Assembly (NCBI RefSeq): GCF_016650815.1
Contig: NZ_JAEKEZ010000006.1
Location: 317,501-381,500, forward strand
Length of the DNA: 64,000 nt
Source of the DNA: Pseudomonas sp. TH31
GTDB taxonomy: Bacteria; Pseudomonadota; Gammaproteobacteria; Pseudomonadales; Pseudomonadaceae
Reading direction: 5' to 3'
Position 1 is the stretch's first letter, and each line of letters starts with the position of its first letter. The notes under the pieces are model-generated. The model was not told the DNA's origin. It saw only the letters and a list, made by a program, of their open reading frames with translations, and did no database searches. A program made the position numbers and the translations under genes. This document shows, in pieces, positions 36,530 to 46,150 of this stretch.

Positions 36530-36596
36530 ATCGCGAGCAAGCTTTGCTCCTACATTTGGAATGCATCCCCCTGTAGGAGCAAGGCTTGCCCGCGAT
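36530..36596. repeat. REP palindrome, GTAGGAGCAAGGCTTGCCCGCGA family
   Basis: TATCGCGAGCAAGCTTTGCTCCTAC and a near-complement flank about 18 bases between convergent genes. Confidence 0.87.
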
Positions 36597-36612
36597 GGGG
36601 CCGCCACGCTCG

Positions 36613-37560
36613 TTAGAGATTCCGCCCCTTGATCCGCTTCGTCAAAAACCCGAAATACTCCTCCCGCAACGCCGGCGTCTCGTTCGCCAGATGATGCCGC
36701 GCATCAGGCAGCATCAACACCTGCGGCCGATCAAACTTGGCCTTCAACACCTCAAGGTTGTGCTCCCAATCCACCGTCATGTCCGCCTGCCCCTGCACGA
36801 TCAGCGGCCGTCGTGGGCTGTTCGCCGACGCCTCGATACGCTTGATCCAGCGCCCCAGCGCGCCGACCCAGGCCGTCGGCAAACGCAGCGGCTGCAATGG
36901 GTCGGCTAACAGGAACGGCAAGAACGCCGGGTCATTGGAATTCTCGCTGAAGCGCCGGGCAATGCCTTTGACGAAGGGCTTGAGCAGGTAATAACTCAAC
37001 TGCGACCAACCCCAGGCTCGCGGTCGTACCAGCGGCGACAGCAAAATCAACTGCCCCTGAGCCGGACTGTTCGCACCTTGGTTCAGCACATGATCAATCA
37101 CGATCGCCCCGCCAGTGCTCTGCCCGCACAGGTGCCACGGCTGCGGCAAATCCAGCGACTGCGCTTCGGTGAACAAGCCTTGCAGGGTGTCCTGATACTC
37201 GGCGAAATCCTTGATGCTCGCGCGCTCGCCGCTGGACAGGCCATGCCCCGGCAAATCGCAGGCGATCACCGCAAACCCCTGATCGAGCGCCCACTCGATC
37301 ACATGCCGATAGAGCCCGGTGTGATCGTAGAAGCCGTGAAACAGGAACAACGTCGCCTTCGCCCGCTCCGGCCACCAGACCTGGCTGGCGACCTCGTAAC
37401 CATCGACCGCGAAACGACCGAGCCCCTTGCGCAGCGTACGTCCGGGAAAATCCAGCCCATAAAACGCCTGATAGGCCTGGCCCTCCGTCGACAACGGCTG
37501 CCACTGGGCCAATGGCCGCAGGCTGGCGCGTAAATGATCGGGGTCGAAAGTGGCAGGCAT
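36613..37560 (-). CDS. Alpha/beta hydrolase (monoacylglycerol-lipase-like)
   Basis: 315 residues from ATG at 37,560 (MPATFDPDHLRASL). LFLFHGFYDHTGLYRHVIE is the oxyanion region, DLPGHGLSSGERA follows, and the nucleophile is the serine in LCGQSTGGAIVID. The late VQGQADMTVDW and DARHHLANE supply the acid and histidine of the triad. It would hydrolyse an ester lipid; the substrate is unknown. Confidence 0.86.
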   Translation of the reverse strand: MPATFDPDHLRASLRPLAQWQPLSTEGQAYQAFYGLDFPGRTLRKGLGRFAVDGYEVASQVWWPERAKATLFLFHGFYDHTGLYRHVIEWALDQGFAVIACDLPGHGLSSGERASIKDFAEYQDTLQGLFTEAQSLDLPQPWHLCGQSTGGAIVIDHVLNQGANSPAQGQLILLSPLVRPRAWGWSQLSYYLLKPFVKGIARRFSENSNDPAFLPFLLADPLQPLRLPTAWVGALGRWIKRIEASANSPRRPLIVQGQADMTVDWEHNLEVLKAKFDRPQVLMLPDARHHLANETPALREEYFGFLTKRIKGRNL

Positions 37561-37656
37561 GGTTATTCCAGAACGTGAAACAGACTTTATGGGCCTGCGA
37601 TATTCATCTGTCGCGGCAAGCATGGCAAGCTAGCCGACCTTCGAGGATTGAAACCC

Positions 37657-38235
37657 ATGCGCCCGGCCTACCGCACCACACTGCTTGCCAGCCTGCTCGC
37701 CCTCGTGTGTGCGGGCGTGTTGTGGGCGGCGTACGACTGGTTTCAAGGTCGCTACCTGCGGGCGTTCAGCGAGCACACGGCGGTGTTTTCCGGCGACCCA
37801 TTGCGCCTGCCCGACAACCTCGCCGGCCCCGGCGCCATCCGCCTCGTACATTTCTGGGACCCGGCCTGCCCGTGCAACGTTGGCAATCAACAGCACCTCA
37901 CCGAACTGGTTGAGCGCTATGCAGCGCAGGGCGTCGAGTTTTACTCGGTACAAAAACCCGGCAGCCACGGTCAGTTGCCCAGTACCTTGAGCAGCCTGAA
38001 AACCATCACTGTACTGCCCGGCTCCGAGCAGATCCCCGCCAGCCCGGCGGTGGCGATCTGGGACCGCGCCGGCAAGCTCGCCTATTTCGGCCCGTACAGC
38101 GAAGGCCTGACCTGCAACTCGAGCAACAGCTTTATTGAACCAATCCTGCAAGCGCTGAACGACGGCCGCACGGTGAATGCTACGCACACGCTGGCGGTGG
38201 GTTGCTACTGCCCGTGGGCGGTGGAAGTGAAGTAA
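37657..38235 (+). CDS. DUF6436 thioredoxin-like membrane-anchored protein
   Basis: 192 residues from ATG at 37,657 with GAGG upstream. An N-terminal anchor (TLLASLLALVCAGVLWAA) is followed by a thioredoxin-fold-like domain: IRLVHFWDPACPCNVGNQQH carries a CPC motif in place of CxxC, and TLAVGCYCPWAVEV at the end has a second cysteine pair. The periplasmic location and cysteines suggest a redox role, but this is not established for the family. Confidence 0.8.
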   Translation: MRPAYRTTLLASLLALVCAGVLWAAYDWFQGRYLRAFSEHTAVFSGDPLRLPDNLAGPGAIRLVHFWDPACPCNVGNQQHLTELVERYAAQGVEFYSVQKPGSHGQLPSTLSSLKTITVLPGSEQIPASPAVAIWDRAGKLAYFGPYSEGLTCNSSNSFIEPILQALNDGRTVNATHTLAVGCYCPWAVEVK

Positions 38236-38339
38236 GGCATTCCGGACTATTCAAGGACGGCAGGTGCCCGGCACAGAAAGTCTGTGCTACATGTTTGCAG
38301 CCCACACGGGCGGCAACCGAAGAAGAACAAGGAGTCACC

Positions 38340-40750
38340 ATGAAACGCGTCCTGACCGTACTTGCCTTGCTGATCATCGCGCTCGCCATCGGCGTGGGCG
38401 GCTACATCTACAGCAAGCAGCCGACGCGCCAAGGCCAGGTGGAGCTGCAACACCTGCATGGTTCGGTGACCGTGCGCTACGACGAGCGCGGCGTGCCGCA
38501 TATTCGCGCCGAGAACGAAACCGACCTCTACCGCGCCCTCGGCTACGTGCACGCCCAGGACCGCTTGTTCCAGATGGAAATCATGCGCCGGCTGGCCCGT
38601 GGCGAGCTGGCGGAAGTCCTCGGCCCGAAACTGGTCGACACCGACAAACTGTTCCGCAGCCTGCGCATCCGCGAGCGTGCCGAGAGTTATGTGGCCGCGC
38701 TGGATCGTCAGTCACCGGCGTGGAAGGCCCTGCAAGCCTACCTGGACGGCATCAACCAATATCAGGACAGCCACGCTGCGCCCGCCGAGTTCGACGTACT
38801 GGGGATCCACAAGCGCACCTTCACCGCCGAAGACAGCATCAGCGTCGCCGGCTACATGGCCTACAGCTTTGCCGCCGCGTTTCGCACCGAGCCGTTGCTG
38901 ACCTACGTGCGTGATCAGCTCGGCCCTGACTACCTGAACATCTTCGACCTCGACTGGCAGCCCAAAGGCGTGCTGGCCAAGACTCGCGCCAAGCCCGGCC
39001 CGGCGTTGGCCGCCAGCGACTGGAAAGACTTGAATGCCCTCGCCCGCCTGAGCGAACAGGCAATGACCGACAACGGCCTGCCGCAGTTCGAAGGCAGCAA
39101 CGCCTGGGTCATTTCCGGTAGCCGCAGCAAAAGTGGCAAGCCGCTGCTGGCCGGTGACCCGCACATTCGCTTTTCGGTGCCGTCGGTGTGGTACGAGGCG
39201 CAACTCTCGGCGCCGGGTTTCGAGCTCTACGGCCACCATCAGGCGCTGGTGCCGTTCGCGTTCCTGGGGCACAACCTGGATTTCGGCTGGAGCCTGACCA
39301 TGTTCCAGAACGACGACCTGGACCTGATCGCCGAGAAGGTCAACCCGGACAATCCGAACCAGGTCTGGTATCGCGGCAAATGGATGGACATGCTCAGCAC
39401 CGAGCAGCAGATCGCCGTGAAGGGCCAGGCGCCGGTCACCCTGACCCTGCGTCAGTCGCCCCACGGCCCGATCATCAACGACGTGCTCGGCACCGCCGCC
39501 GGCAAGACGCCGGTCGCGATGTGGTGGGCGTTCCTCGAAACCCCGAACCCGATCCTGGAAGGTTTCTATCAGCTCAACCGCGCTGACACCCTGGCCAAGG
39601 CCCGCGCCGCAGCGGCCAAGGTTCAGGCGCCGGGGCTGAACATCGTTTACGCCAACGCCAAGGGTGATATCGGCTGGTGGGCCTCGGCCCTGCTGCCCAA
39701 GCGCCCGGCCGGGGTGAAGCCCGGTTTCATCCTCGACGGCAGCACCAATCAGGCGGACAAGGATGGCTTCTACCCGTTCAGCGCCAACCCCCAGGAAGAG
39801 AACCCGGCGCGGGGCTACATCGTCTCGGCCAACTTCCAGCCGGTTTCGTCCACCGGCATGGAGATCCCCGGTTACTACAACCTGGCGGATCGTGGTCAGC
39901 AGCTCAATCGCCAACTCAGCGACAAAAACGTGAAGTGGGACAACGACGCCAACCAGAAGCTGCAACTGGGCACCACCACCGGCTACGGTCCGCGCTTGCT
40001 GGCGCCGTTGCTGCCGGTATTGCGTGAAGTGGTCACTGACCCGGCCGAGCTGAAACTGGTGGAGCAACTGGCCCAGTGGCCCGGCGATTACCCGCTGGAC
40101 TCAATCAACGCGACGGTGTTCAACCAGTTCCTCTACAACCTGGCCGACGCGACGATGCGCGATGAGTTGGGCAACGACTTCTTTGAAACGCTGCTCTCGA
40201 CCGGGTGATCGACGCGGCATTACCGCGCCTGGCCGCCAGCCCGGATTCGCCGTGGTGGGACAACCGCAACACTCCGGCCAAGGAAACCCGCGCCGACACG
40301 GTCAAAGTCGCGTGGCAGGCGAGCATTGCGCACCTCAAGACCACGCTGGGTACTGATTTCACCCAGTGGCAGTGGGGCAAGGCGCACACGCTGACTCACG
40401 GTCATCCGCTGGGGATACAGAAGCCTTTGGAGCGGATTTTCAACGTTGGCCCGTTTGCCGCCCCCGGCAGCCACGAAGTACCGAACAACCTCTCGGCCAA
40501 GATCGGCCCGGCGCCATGGCCGGTGGCTTACGGCCCGTCGACCCGGCGGCTGATCGACTTCGCCGACCCGGCCCACAGCCTGACCATCAACCCGGTCGGC
40601 CAGAGCGGCGTGCCGTTTGACAGCCACTATGACGACCAGGCGGAGGCGTATATCGAAGGCATGTACTTGCAGGCGCATTTCAGTGATGAAGAAGTGACGG
40701 CCAATACTCGCAGTACGTTGAAGCTGTTGCCGGCACGGGCTGCGCAATAG
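38340..40750 (+). pseudogene. hacB: Penicillin/AHL acylase family protein (HacB-like), one-base frameshift
   Basis: ATG at 38,340 has AAGGAG upstream. An N-terminal membrane/signal segment (RVLTVLALLIIALAIGVGGY) precedes the alpha chain. The self-processing junction is in FEGSNAWVISG, with Ser253 as nucleophile of the Ntn hydrolase. The frame breaks after ETLLST near 40,199-40,205; one C or G more gives RVIDAALPRL and the rest of the beta chain to 40,750 (803 residues). Homologues cleave acyl-homoserine lactones or beta-lactam amides after export. Its place upstream of the spu region matches hacB in P. aeruginosa. The break is probably artefactual. Confidence 0.82.
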
Positions 40751-40774
40751 TTCTGTATTGCCCGGGCGGCCGCT

Positions 40775-40850
40775 ATCGCGAGCAAGCTCGCTCCCATAGG
40801 TGATCTCCAGTGATCACAAATACAATGTGGGAGCGAGCTTGCTCGCGATG
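40775..40850. repeat. REP palindrome, GTGGGAGCGAGCTTGCTCGCGA family
   Basis: Two 23-base complementary arms are separated by about 28 bases between convergent genes. Confidence 0.88.
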
Positions 40851-40873
40851 AGGCCATCACTGACAACCAAAAT

Positions 40874-41778
40874 CTAAATCCCCCGCCGCACTCTCCCCGG
40901 CGCCTCACCATAAGTCTCCTTGAATTTCTTGCTGAACGCCGCCTGCGATTGATACCCAACCTGCAGCGCAATATCGCTCAACCCCAAGTGCGACTGACTC
41001 AGCAAACTGAACGCCAACTCCATCCGCACCTGCGTCAGCAACACCCACGGCGACACGCCAGCCACCTTCACAAACGCCCGCATGAACGTCGCCCGGGACA
41101 TGCTCGCCGTTTTCGCCAGGCCTTCGATGGTCCACTCATGGGCCGGATCGGCCAGCATCGCCTGCCACGCGCGGCCCAGGCGTTTGTCGCCGAGTAACGC
41201 CAGTGTGCCGCTGGCCTGACCCAGCGTTGCCAGGTGCGCCCTCAGCATCAGGGTGAACAACGCCTGGGACAGTGCGTCGAGCAAAAACTTCGCCCCGGCC
41301 TGATTGCCTTCCGCCTCCCCGCGCAACACCTCGACCAGCGCCGGCAACGGCCCGTTGACCGACAGTGCGCCGCTGGGGATCACCAGGTAATCGGGCAACG
41401 CGGCAAACAGCAGCGAGGCACGGTTGTAGTGGAAGTTTCCGCAAAGCATGTCCAGATCTGCGCTGGCGCCACCAATGCGATGCACCGGCAACGCACCACC
41501 GACGATGATCTTCGGCGCCGTGGGCGCGACGGTTTTTCCAGGGCTGTGGATAACGTGGGGGTGCCGCCTGGCAGCAACAGAATGTCGCCGGCACGCATGG
41601 GCAGGCGCTGGCCCTCAGGAAACTCGACGCGACATTCACCCGCGAGCACGATGTGATACGGCGCCATGCCCAGCGCCTCTTGCTCGTGCTCCAGCGCCCA
41701 GTTGCCCTGGAATTGGCAACGTAAATCCAGACTGCCGCGAACGTTGGCCAGCGTGATGAGCTTATCGATCGAATTCAT
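40874..41778 (-). pseudogene. AraC-family regulator with cupin N-terminus, one-base frameshift
   Basis: The N-terminal cupin (MNSIDKLITLANVRGSLDL, EFPEGQRLPMRAGDILLLPG) starts at 41,778. At the five-G run 41,557-41,561 the frame shifts. Adding one base gives HVIHSPGKTVAPTAPKIIVG leading into LPVHRIGGASADLDMLCGNF and the two AraC helix-turn-helix motifs (IEGLAKTASMSRATFMRAF; LSDIALQVGYQSQAAFSKKF), 301 residues in all. It is divergent from a carboxymuconolactone-decarboxylase-like gene, its likely target. Confidence 0.84.
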
Positions 41779-41888
41779 TTGAGCGCTTCGAGGAAATAAC
41801 TGAGCGGATCGAGCAAACCCGAACCGAGCCAAAGGGTAAGACTGAACGTGTCGAAACAGTACACCCAACCTGCCGAGGAGTTAACGCA

Positions 41889-42230
41889 ATGTTCAATAAC
41901 TGGTCCGAACTGCTGCCCACTATCCAGAAAGCCTTTGGCGCTTTAGGTAAGAGCAACCCGAAAATGGTCAAGGCCTACATGGCCCTCGGCGAAGCCGCTG
42001 CTGAAAACGACGTGCTGGATGCCAAGACTCGCGAACTGATCTCCATCGCCGTGGCCATCACCACCCGTTGCGACGGTTGTATCGCCGCGCATACCGATGC
42101 GGCGATCAAGGCTGGGGCCAGTCGCGAGGAAGTCGCTGCAACGCTGGCAACAGCGATTTCGCTGAATGCGGGGGCGGCGTACATCTACTCGCTGCGCACG
42201 CTTGAGGCGTATGACACGCTGAAGAAATAG
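41889..42230 (+). CDS. Carboxymuconolactone decarboxylase / AhpD-like protein
   Basis: 113 residues. The active-site motif is TTRCDGCIAAHTDAAIKAGA, with the CxxC and downstream histidine of AhpD-type peroxidase/disulfide reductases, followed by EEVAATLATAISLNAGAAY. Such proteins act as thiol-based peroxide or electrophile detoxifiers. Divergent AraC regulator upstream; strong terminator downstream. Confidence 0.9.
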   Translation: MFNNWSELLPTIQKAFGALGKSNPKMVKAYMALGEAAAENDVLDAKTRELISIAVAITTRCDGCIAAHTDAAIKAGASREEVAATLATAISLNAGAAYIYSLRTLEAYDTLKK

Positions 42231-42250
42231 TTGCCCTTGAGCTTCAACCC

Positions 42251-42283
42251 AAGCCCTGCACACCTGAGTGCCGGGGCTTTTTT
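42251..42283 (+). terminator. Rho-independent terminator
   Basis: AAGCCC and GGGCTT, with an inner GCAC/GTGC pair, form the stem and are followed by a T6 run. It lies just after the AhpD-like gene. Confidence 0.88.
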
Positions 42284-42406
42284 CATGGCCGCGCAACAGC
42301 CCTTCCAGGTTGAGACGATCGAACAATAACTTGAGCGCGACGCACAAAAGCAGGACCCACCAACAAACCAGACTGGCACCACGTTCAAATCGTCTGGAGA
42401 AGTCTG

Positions 42407-42983
42407 ATGCGCAATTCCTTTACGGTCGGCCTGCAGGTGATCGGCAAGCTCGACACCCTTGGCACGCATCTCATGCGTGTGGCCATCGCTGTGGTTTTCC
42501 TATGGATCGGCGCGCTCAAATTTGTCCCTTTTGAAGCCGACAGCATCACCCCGTTTGTCGCCAACAGCCCGTTCATGTCGTTCTTCTACGAACACCCCAT
42601 GGACTACAAGGCGCACCTGACCCATGAGGGTGAACTGGACCTGAACAAGCGTGCCTGGCAGACAGCTAACAACACTTACGGCTTTTCCCATGGACTAGGC
42701 GTGGTCGAGATTCTGATCGGGTTGCTGGTGCTCTCCAACCCGCTCTCACGCCGCACCGGCTTGCTCGGTGGCGCCCTGGCCTTCGGCACGCCGTTGGTGA
42801 CGTTGAGTTTTTCTGCTCACGACCCCAGAAGCCTGGGTACCCGCCCTCGGCGATGCACAGCACGGCTTCCCCTACCTCTCCGGCGGCGGACGCCTGGTGC
42901 TCAACGACGTTCTGATGCTGGCCGGCGCCCTGCCGGTGATGGCCGACTCCGCTCGCCGATTGCTGCAAGAACGCAACGCCTGA
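42407..42983 (+). pseudogene. DUF417 (RclC/YkgB-like) membrane protein, one-base frameshift
   Basis: The start reads MRNSFTVGLQVIGKLDTLGT; AIAVVFLWIGALKFVPFEAD is the first helix and signature. At the five-T run near 42,809-42,813 one T is extra. Removing it gives LSFLLTTPEAWVPALGDAQH and a normal C-terminus (PVMADSARRLLQERNA) with stop at 42,983, 191 residues. RclC-type proteins accompany reactive chlorine resistance. The small DUF2790 gene follows. The break is probably artefactual. Confidence 0.83.
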
Positions 42984-43011
42984 ACTCGTCTTTTACTCTG
43001 GAGCAATACCC

Positions 43012-43245
43012 ATGAAAACCTTGATCATTTTGTTTTTGAGCATCGCTGCCAGCAGCGCATATGCCGCCTCTGATGTGGCGACTATAGGCACTGGCACGCC
43101 ACTGGATGTGGCGAAAACCATCAGCATCACCGACACCGGCAATGCCTGTGGGATTGTCCCGGTGGAGTGGACGTATGAGGACTCCCAAGGGCAGCGGCAT
43201 ACCGTGAGTTATCAGGTATGGGGAAATGGGTGCGGTGGCGGTTGA
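43012..43245 (+). CDS. Small exported DUF2790 protein
   Basis: 77 residues with a signal peptide (MKTLIILFLSIAASSAYA). The mature part has CGIVPVEWTYEDSQGQRHTV and ends in GNGCGGG; the two cysteines may pair. DUF2790 proteins are common in Pseudomonas and often induced by metal or oxidative stress, function unknown. It lies 28 bases after the DUF417 gene. Confidence 0.85.
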   Translation: MKTLIILFLSIAASSAYAASDVATIGTGTPLDVAKTISITDTGNACGIVPVEWTYEDSQGQRHTVSYQVWGNGCGGG

Positions 43246-43259
43246 ACGCCGATCAGCCA

Positions 43260-44225
43260 CTACACCATCACCGCAAAGTTCAGCCTGAACTGCTGCGGCG
43301 TCACGCCCAGCCTGCGGTTGAACACGCTGCGCATGTGCTGGGCATCGCGAAACCCGCACTGGTACGCCACGGTCTTGAGCGGCGAACGCGTGCTTTCCAG
43401 CAGCACCCGCGCCGCATCCACCCTCGCCCGTTCGACGAACTCCGCCGGGGTCACTTTCGCGTCCTTGGCGAAGACCCGGGAAAAATTGCGGGCGCTCATG
43501 TTGGCCGCGCTGGCCAGGTCGGCGATGGTCAGGTCGCCATTGAGGTTGGCCAGCACATAGAGCTGCACCAGCGCCACCGCCGAAGTCGGTTCGGCATGCG
43601 GCGTGAGGAACGGGCTGAACTGCGATTGTCCGCCCGAGCGCTGGGTGAACACGACCAGGCGTTTGGCAACGCTGAGCGCGACTTCCGGGCCGTGATCACG
43701 CCCCAGCAGGTACAGCGACAGATCAATCCCCGCCGTGACCCCGGCCGAGGTATACAGCTCGGCGTCCTGCACGTACAAGCGATCAGCCTCCACCTGAGTC
43801 GACGGACACAATGCCGCCAACGCCGCTGCATCACCCCAATGTGTGGTGACGGTCCGCCCTTCGAGCAATCCCGCCCGGGCCAGCATGAACGCCCCATTGC
43901 AAATCGAACCAAACCGCCGCGCCCGCGCGCAGGCATCCCGCAGCCAGGCGTCGAACGCCGCACCGAAATCCATGAACGGCAACTGCGGCCCACCGGCCAC
44001 CAGCAGCAAGTCATAAGCCTGCAGCGCTTCACTGAAATGCCGGTGAGCGTTCAAGGACAGGCCGTTGGAGCACGGCATCACCCCGCGCTCCACGCCGATC
44101 ACTTCCAGCCGATAGTGATCCTCCGGCGCCAGAAAGCGATTGGCCTCGGCGAACACATCCATAGGCCCGGTGACGTCCAGCGACTGGACGCCGGAAAACA
44201 CCACGATGGCGACGGTTTTTTGCAT
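43260..44225 (-). CDS. GlxA-family regulator (DJ-1/PfpI domain plus AraC HTH)
   Basis: 321 residues. The N-terminal DJ-1/PfpI-like domain carries DLLLVAGGPQLPF and GSICNGAFMLARAGLLEG with the usual nucleophile-elbow cysteine. The C-terminal AraC domain has LTIADLASAANMSARNFSRV and VAYQCGFRDAQHMRSVFNRR. Such regulators sense small nitrogenous compounds. It is divergent from an HD-domain gene of cyanamide-hydratase type and probably controls it. Confidence 0.88.
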   Translation of the reverse strand: MQKTVAIVVFSGVQSLDVTGPMDVFAEANRFLAPEDHYRLEVIGVERGVMPCSNGLSLNAHRHFSEALQAYDLLLVAGGPQLPFMDFGAAFDAWLRDACARARRFGSICNGAFMLARAGLLEGRTVTTHWGDAAALAALCPSTQVEADRLYVQDAELYTSAGVTAGIDLSLYLLGRDHGPEVALSVAKRLVVFTQRSGGQSQFSPFLTPHAEPTSAVALVQLYVLANLNGDLTIADLASAANMSARNFSRVFAKDAKVTPAEFVERARVDAARVLLESTRSPLKTVAYQCGFRDAQHMRSVFNRRLGVTPQQFRLNFAVMV

Positions 44226-44247
44226 GGTTCGGGTTCACCTTGAATGT

Positions 44248-44325
44248 AAAAAAGATCGCAGCCTTCGGCAGCTCCTACAGGGGATCGCATACCAATGTAG
44301 GAGCTGCCGAAGGCTGCGATCTTTT
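44248..44325. repeat. REP palindrome, GTAGGAGCTGCCGAAGGCTG family
   Basis: Two complementary ~29-base arms lie in the divergent GlxA-HD gap, close to the regulator start. Confidence 0.88.
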
Positions 44326-44492
44326 CAGGAGTCCACGCCAACCCTAGCCAATCCAGCCCCAACAAGCGAGGTTGGCGCGATATGCACGCTCATTGGCCGG
44401 GATCGCAGCCACGGATCGTTTGTCCGCTTCCGGATGCAGGAACAGACTTTACCCATCAGCGCCGCCACGGCGTTCCCCATGAGGAAAGCACC

Positions 44493-45134
44493 ATGAGCAG
44501 CATCATTGCCGGGATCAAAATCCCCGACAGCGCATTGGCCAAAGCCACCACCGAATACATCCGCGACGTCGAATCCGATCTGCTGTATCACCACTCGCGC
44601 CGGGTGTTTCTGTTCGGTGCCTTGAGCGGTGAACGCAAGCAACTGGCCTACAACCCGGAGTTGCTGTACGTCGGCGCGATGTTCCATGACTTGGGTCTGG
44701 TGGAAGGTCAGCGCAGTGATAACGAGCGTTTTGAAGTCGACAGTGCCAATGCCGCCAAGGCGTTCCTCAAGCCGTTCGGGCTGAGCGATGACGACATCGA
44801 ACAAGTGTGGTTGTCGATTGCGCTGCACACCACGCCGGGCGTGCCGCAACACCTGCGGCCGAACGTGGCGCTGGTCACGGCGGGGGTCGAGATGGATGTG
44901 CTGGGCATCGATTACGCGGCATTCGCGACGGAACAACGCGAGGCGGTGGTGCACGCCCACCCGCGTGGCGAAGGGTTCAAGGAATGCATCCTGTGTGCGT
45001 TCGCCAACGGTTTCAAACACAAGCCGGACACCACATTCGGCACGGTGAACGCCGATGTGCTGGTGGACAGCGAACCGGGGTTCAAGCCGATGAACTTCGT
45101 CGAGATCATCCGCAAATCGCCTTGGGCTGCCTGA
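44493..45134 (+). CDS. HD-domain protein, cyanamide-hydratase-like
   Basis: 213 residues from the ATG at 44,493 with GAGGAAAG upstream. The HD ligands are seen in YHHSRRVFLFGA (first His), GAMFHDLGLVEG (HD) and LSIALHTTP. The long N-terminal helix and spacing resemble the Ddi2/cyanamide hydratase-like branch, which hydrates nitrile-like small molecules; other HD hydrolases are possible. The facing GlxA-type regulator fits control by a small nitrogen compound. Confidence 0.75.
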   Translation: MSSIIAGIKIPDSALAKATTEYIRDVESDLLYHHSRRVFLFGALSGERKQLAYNPELLYVGAMFHDLGLVEGQRSDNERFEVDSANAAKAFLKPFGLSDDDIEQVWLSIALHTTPGVPQHLRPNVALVTAGVEMDVLGIDYAAFATEQREAVVHAHPRGEGFKECILCAFANGFKHKPDTTFGTVNADVLVDSEPGFKPMNFVEIIRKSPWAA

Positions 45135-45145
45135 CCCATAAAGTC

Positions 45146-45246
45146 AAAAGATCGCAGCCTGCGGCAGCTCCTACAGGTTTTGAGTACATCCGCAAAATGG
45201 CGGGTGTATCGATTTCTGTAGGAGCTGCCGCAGGCTGCGATCTTTG
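45146..45246. repeat. REP palindrome, GTAGGAGCTGCCGCAGGCTG family
   Basis: Complementary arms (AAAAGATCGCAGCCTGCGGC and inverse) are about 45 bases apart between the convergent HD and spuH genes. Confidence 0.88.
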
Positions 45247-45259
45247 ATCTACAGCAGTA

Positions 45260-46150
45260 TTAAGCCGCTTCCGGCGCCTGCGCGCGACGCACGTCCGGTT
45301 GCTTCCAGGAATCGGCAGCACCTTCTTCGATCGCTTGCTGAATCGCCCGCTTGCGGCTTTCTTCGGCACGGCGGCTGAAGAACCAGACCATGAAGGTCAC
45401 AATCGATACCGCCAGCAGGATCAGGCTGGCCACGGCGTTGATCTCAGGTTTCACACCCAGGCGCACCGCCGAGAACACTTCCATCGGCAGGGTCGTGGAA
45501 CCCGGACCCGACACGAAGCTCGCCAACACCAGGTCATCCAGCGACAGCGCGAAGGACATCATCCCGCCCGCCGCCAGCGATGGCGCGATCATTGGGATGG
45601 TGATCAGGATGAACACCTTCCACGGCCGCGCGCCAAGGTCCATGGCCGCCTCTTCGATGGACAGGTCCAGCTCACGCAAGCGCGCCGACACCACCACCGC
45701 CACATACGCCGCACAGAACGTGGTGTGGGCGATCCAGATCGTGACGATGCCGCGTTCCCGGGGCCAACCGATCATCTGCGCCATGGCCACGAACAGCAGC
45801 AACAGCGACAGACCGGTGATCACTTCGGGCATTACCAACGGCGCGGTGACCAGGCCACCGAACAGCGTGCGGCCCTTGAAGCGGGTGATCCGGGTCAGGA
45901 CGAACGCCGCCAGAGTGCCCAGCGCCACCGCCGCAATCGCGGTGTAGCAGGCGATCTCCAGCGAGCGCATCACCGAGCCCATCAGTTGGGTGTTGTCGAG
46001 CAGGCCGACGTACCACTTGATCGACCAGCCGCCCCACACCGTCACCAGCTTCGAGGCGTTGAACGAGTAGATCACCAGGATCAGCATCGGCGCGTAGATG
46101 AACAGCAAACCGAACACCAACATAAAGCTCGAGAAACTGAAGCGCTTCAT
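45260..46150 (-). CDS. spuH: Polyamine ABC transporter permease
   Basis: 296 residues with about six membrane helices and the permease coupling loop EEAAMDLGARPWKVFILITI. It is the PotC/PotI-type subunit and is last in the spu transport genes. Its start overlaps the stop of the upstream permease (ATGA). The C-terminal tail beyond residue ~265 is polar and extended. Confidence 0.9.
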   Translation of the reverse strand: MKRFSFSSFMLVFGLLFIYAPMLILVIYSFNASKLVTVWGGWSIKWYVGLLDNTQLMGSVMRSLEIACYTAIAAVALGTLAAFVLTRITRFKGRTLFGGLVTAPLVMPEVITGLSLLLLFVAMAQMIGWPRERGIVTIWIAHTTFCAAYVAVVVSARLRELDLSIEEAAMDLGARPWKVFILITIPMIAPSLAAGGMMSFALSLDDLVLASFVSGPGSTTLPMEVFSAVRLGVKPEINAVASLILLAVSIVTFMVWFFSRRAEESRKRAIQQAIEEGAADSWKQPDVRRAQAPEAA

